From a virus, in the IMG/VR virus record IMGVR_UViG_3300042355_000500, positions 1 through 22,374 of that record: DNA of 22,374 bases; one strand, 5' to 3'. Each line of letters begins with the position of its first letter. Position 1 is the first letter of the stretch. This document shows positions 21,391 through 22,374 of the stretch, in pieces. Both the position numbers and the translations under genes were made by a program. The notes beneath the pieces were generated by a model, which made no database searches, had not been told where the DNA came from, and was given only the letters and a program-made list of their open reading frames with translations.

Positions 21391-22071
21391 ATGGCGACAC
21401 AAGTCAAAATTGAGCAGTCAATGGGGATTGACCGCTGTGTGATGCAGACCATCACGCAGCAGAGCCTTGAGGGAGAAATCGAAATTAACCCGGACGCCAG
21501 AAGCTACCGACAGGACCAGACCGATGGCGTTTACACACTGGTCGAAGAGTTCCTCATCAGCCAGGGCGAGCCGCAGTTTTCCTTTGACGGCAGCATTGGC
21601 ACCGAGCCGCTTGAGACGCATCCGTATTTTAACTCAGGACCCGACGAAATATCCGACTACTTAAAAGGCTTGTGGGCAACGTACAAAAAGAATCCCAACG
21701 ACGCATTTTTGCGCGGCAAGGGCACAGGCGCGACGCCAGAAAACCAGCTGAACCTCTGGCAACCTGCTGCGGAAACCAACCCAGCATTTGCCAAGTTTTA
21801 CACGTTTATAAAACGAGGCGTTGAGTCGTATTACGTTGGACGTTGCACCGTTAGAGTTACGGTGCTTGAAGCTGGAGCGCCAGACATGTCTATGCTCGGC
21901 AGAATTGATGTCTGGGAAGGCGGCTGGCCTGCGGGATTTACACCACCAGCAGGAGCAAACTTTTTGCTGTCAGGCATTAGATCACAACAGGAAGGCGACC
22001 AATTCCGAACCACCTACGAGTACATGTCGTCGTCCGCAAACTCGTCCTGGGACATTTACCTTTACGCGTGA
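21391..22071 (+). CDS. Distal tail-region protein, function unknown
   Basis: The 226-residue protein is beta-rich: SLEGEIEINPDARSYRQD, a DGVYTLVEEFL strand, GEPQFSFDGSIGTEPLETHPYF, GVESYYVGRCTVRVTVLE, and the last strands TTYEYMSSSANSSWDIYLYA. An HPYF-containing segment followed by a Pro/Gly loop is near residues 73-90. It is four bases after the tape measure stop. Genes here usually code for the distal tail or baseplate hub, so that is its likely place, but I do not recognise the family. Its stop overlaps the next gene (GTGA). Confidence 0.6.
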   Translation: MATQVKIEQSMGIDRCVMQTITQQSLEGEIEINPDARSYRQDQTDGVYTLVEEFLISQGEPQFSFDGSIGTEPLETHPYFNSGPDEISDYLKGLWATYKKNPNDAFLRGKGTGATPENQLNLWQPAAETNPAFAKFYTFIKRGVESYYVGRCTVRVTVLEAGAPDMSMLGRIDVWEGGWPAGFTPPAGANFLLSGIRSQQEGDQFRTTYEYMSSSANSSWDIYLYA

Positions 22072-22374
22072 TTCCTTATCAACAACGTGGCACGCCGGTG
22101 TCGCCGTCGGCGTTTAATCAACTGATCGACCTAGTCAAAAGCTCACTGCTGACCGCGGTGACTGGAGGCACGTTTTTGCGCGGGGCTGGAGGCACGGTGA
22201 TTAATGTCGCACCAAGCGCAAGCGGCGCATCAAGCGAAGCGGGCGCTGTGTGCCAGTATTTCGAGGTCACCGACGCCAGCGACGAAGCCGGGCTTAAAGT
22301 GCAGGTCGCTCAAAATCTGATTGCGGGGCGCTGGCCTGACGGCATGGGGCTGGATTTCCCGCCATTCAAACTGG
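22068..22374 (+). CDS. N-terminal part of a distal tail gene (partial)
   Basis: An open frame starts at GTG 22068, overlapping the previous stop TGA 22069-22071, and runs off the right edge. The 102 visible residues start MIPYQQRGTPVSPSAFNQLIDLVK, have a Gly-rich strand pattern (GGTFLRGAGGTVINVAP) and end GRWPDGMGLDFPPFKL. GTG is preferred because of the overlap and because no nearby ATG fits. No family is assigned. A tail fibre or host-contact protein is likely from position, but not shown. Confidence 0.65.
   Translation, partial: MIPYQQRGTPVSPSAFNQLIDLVKSSLLTAVTGGTFLRGAGGTVINVAPSASGASSEAGAVCQYFEVTDASDEAGLKVQVAQNLIAGRWPDGMGLDFPPFKL

Noticed and set aside
1-22374. Integrase, attachment site, insertion sequence or bacterial flanking genes
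   Set aside because: None could be recognised on either strand, so a prophage state cannot be claimed.

Overview
The window is a continuous stretch of a tailed double-stranded DNA phage or prophage genome with a siphovirus-like, lambda-type late region. The evidence is a GpA-type large terminase, a lambda-family portal, an S49 head protease, a coat protein, G/GT-like tail chaperones with a frameshift signal, and a tape-measure-like protein, all in the expected order. The DNA is GC-rich by eye and almost every gene is on the + strand, joined by ATGA or TGATG overlaps. Few genes have a strong Shine-Dalgarno sequence. No integrase, attachment site, lysis gene or tRNA was seen, so lifestyle cannot be judged. 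The host is unknown; a GC-rich bacterium is all I can infer.

Left part (1-4425): after the end of an unidentified gene come a triple zinc-knuckle protein and a replication/recombination cassette. The cassette holds a Cas4/AddB-like iron-sulfur PD-(D/E)XK nuclease, a phage-encoded beta sliding clamp, a RuvC/RNase H-fold resolvase, a RecT-type annealing protein and an SSB-like protein ending in DEIPF. Together these could resect ends, anneal strands, protect single-stranded DNA, tether partners to DNA and resolve junctions.

Replication part (4426-6660): a small helical protein, a DnaB-N plus RepA-like ATPase and a winged-helix initiator follow. The initiator gene carries four 13-bp near-palindromic iterons in its own coding sequence, the same arrangement as the lambda origin inside gene O.

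Middle part (6661-10240): this holds small accessory proteins, an HTH-like protein, a possible terminator, and then a two-gene pair made of a ParB-like protein and a glycosyltransferase-like protein. A small minus-strand gene overlaps the 3' end of the glycosyltransferase gene and starts on the same CATG as the small terminase gene.

Late part (10237-22374): packaging, head, connector and tail genes follow, with three intrinsic terminator-like hairpins inside the structural operon. Two of these share an identical 16-bp 3' side and sit just before start codons. The window ends inside a gene after the tape measure region.
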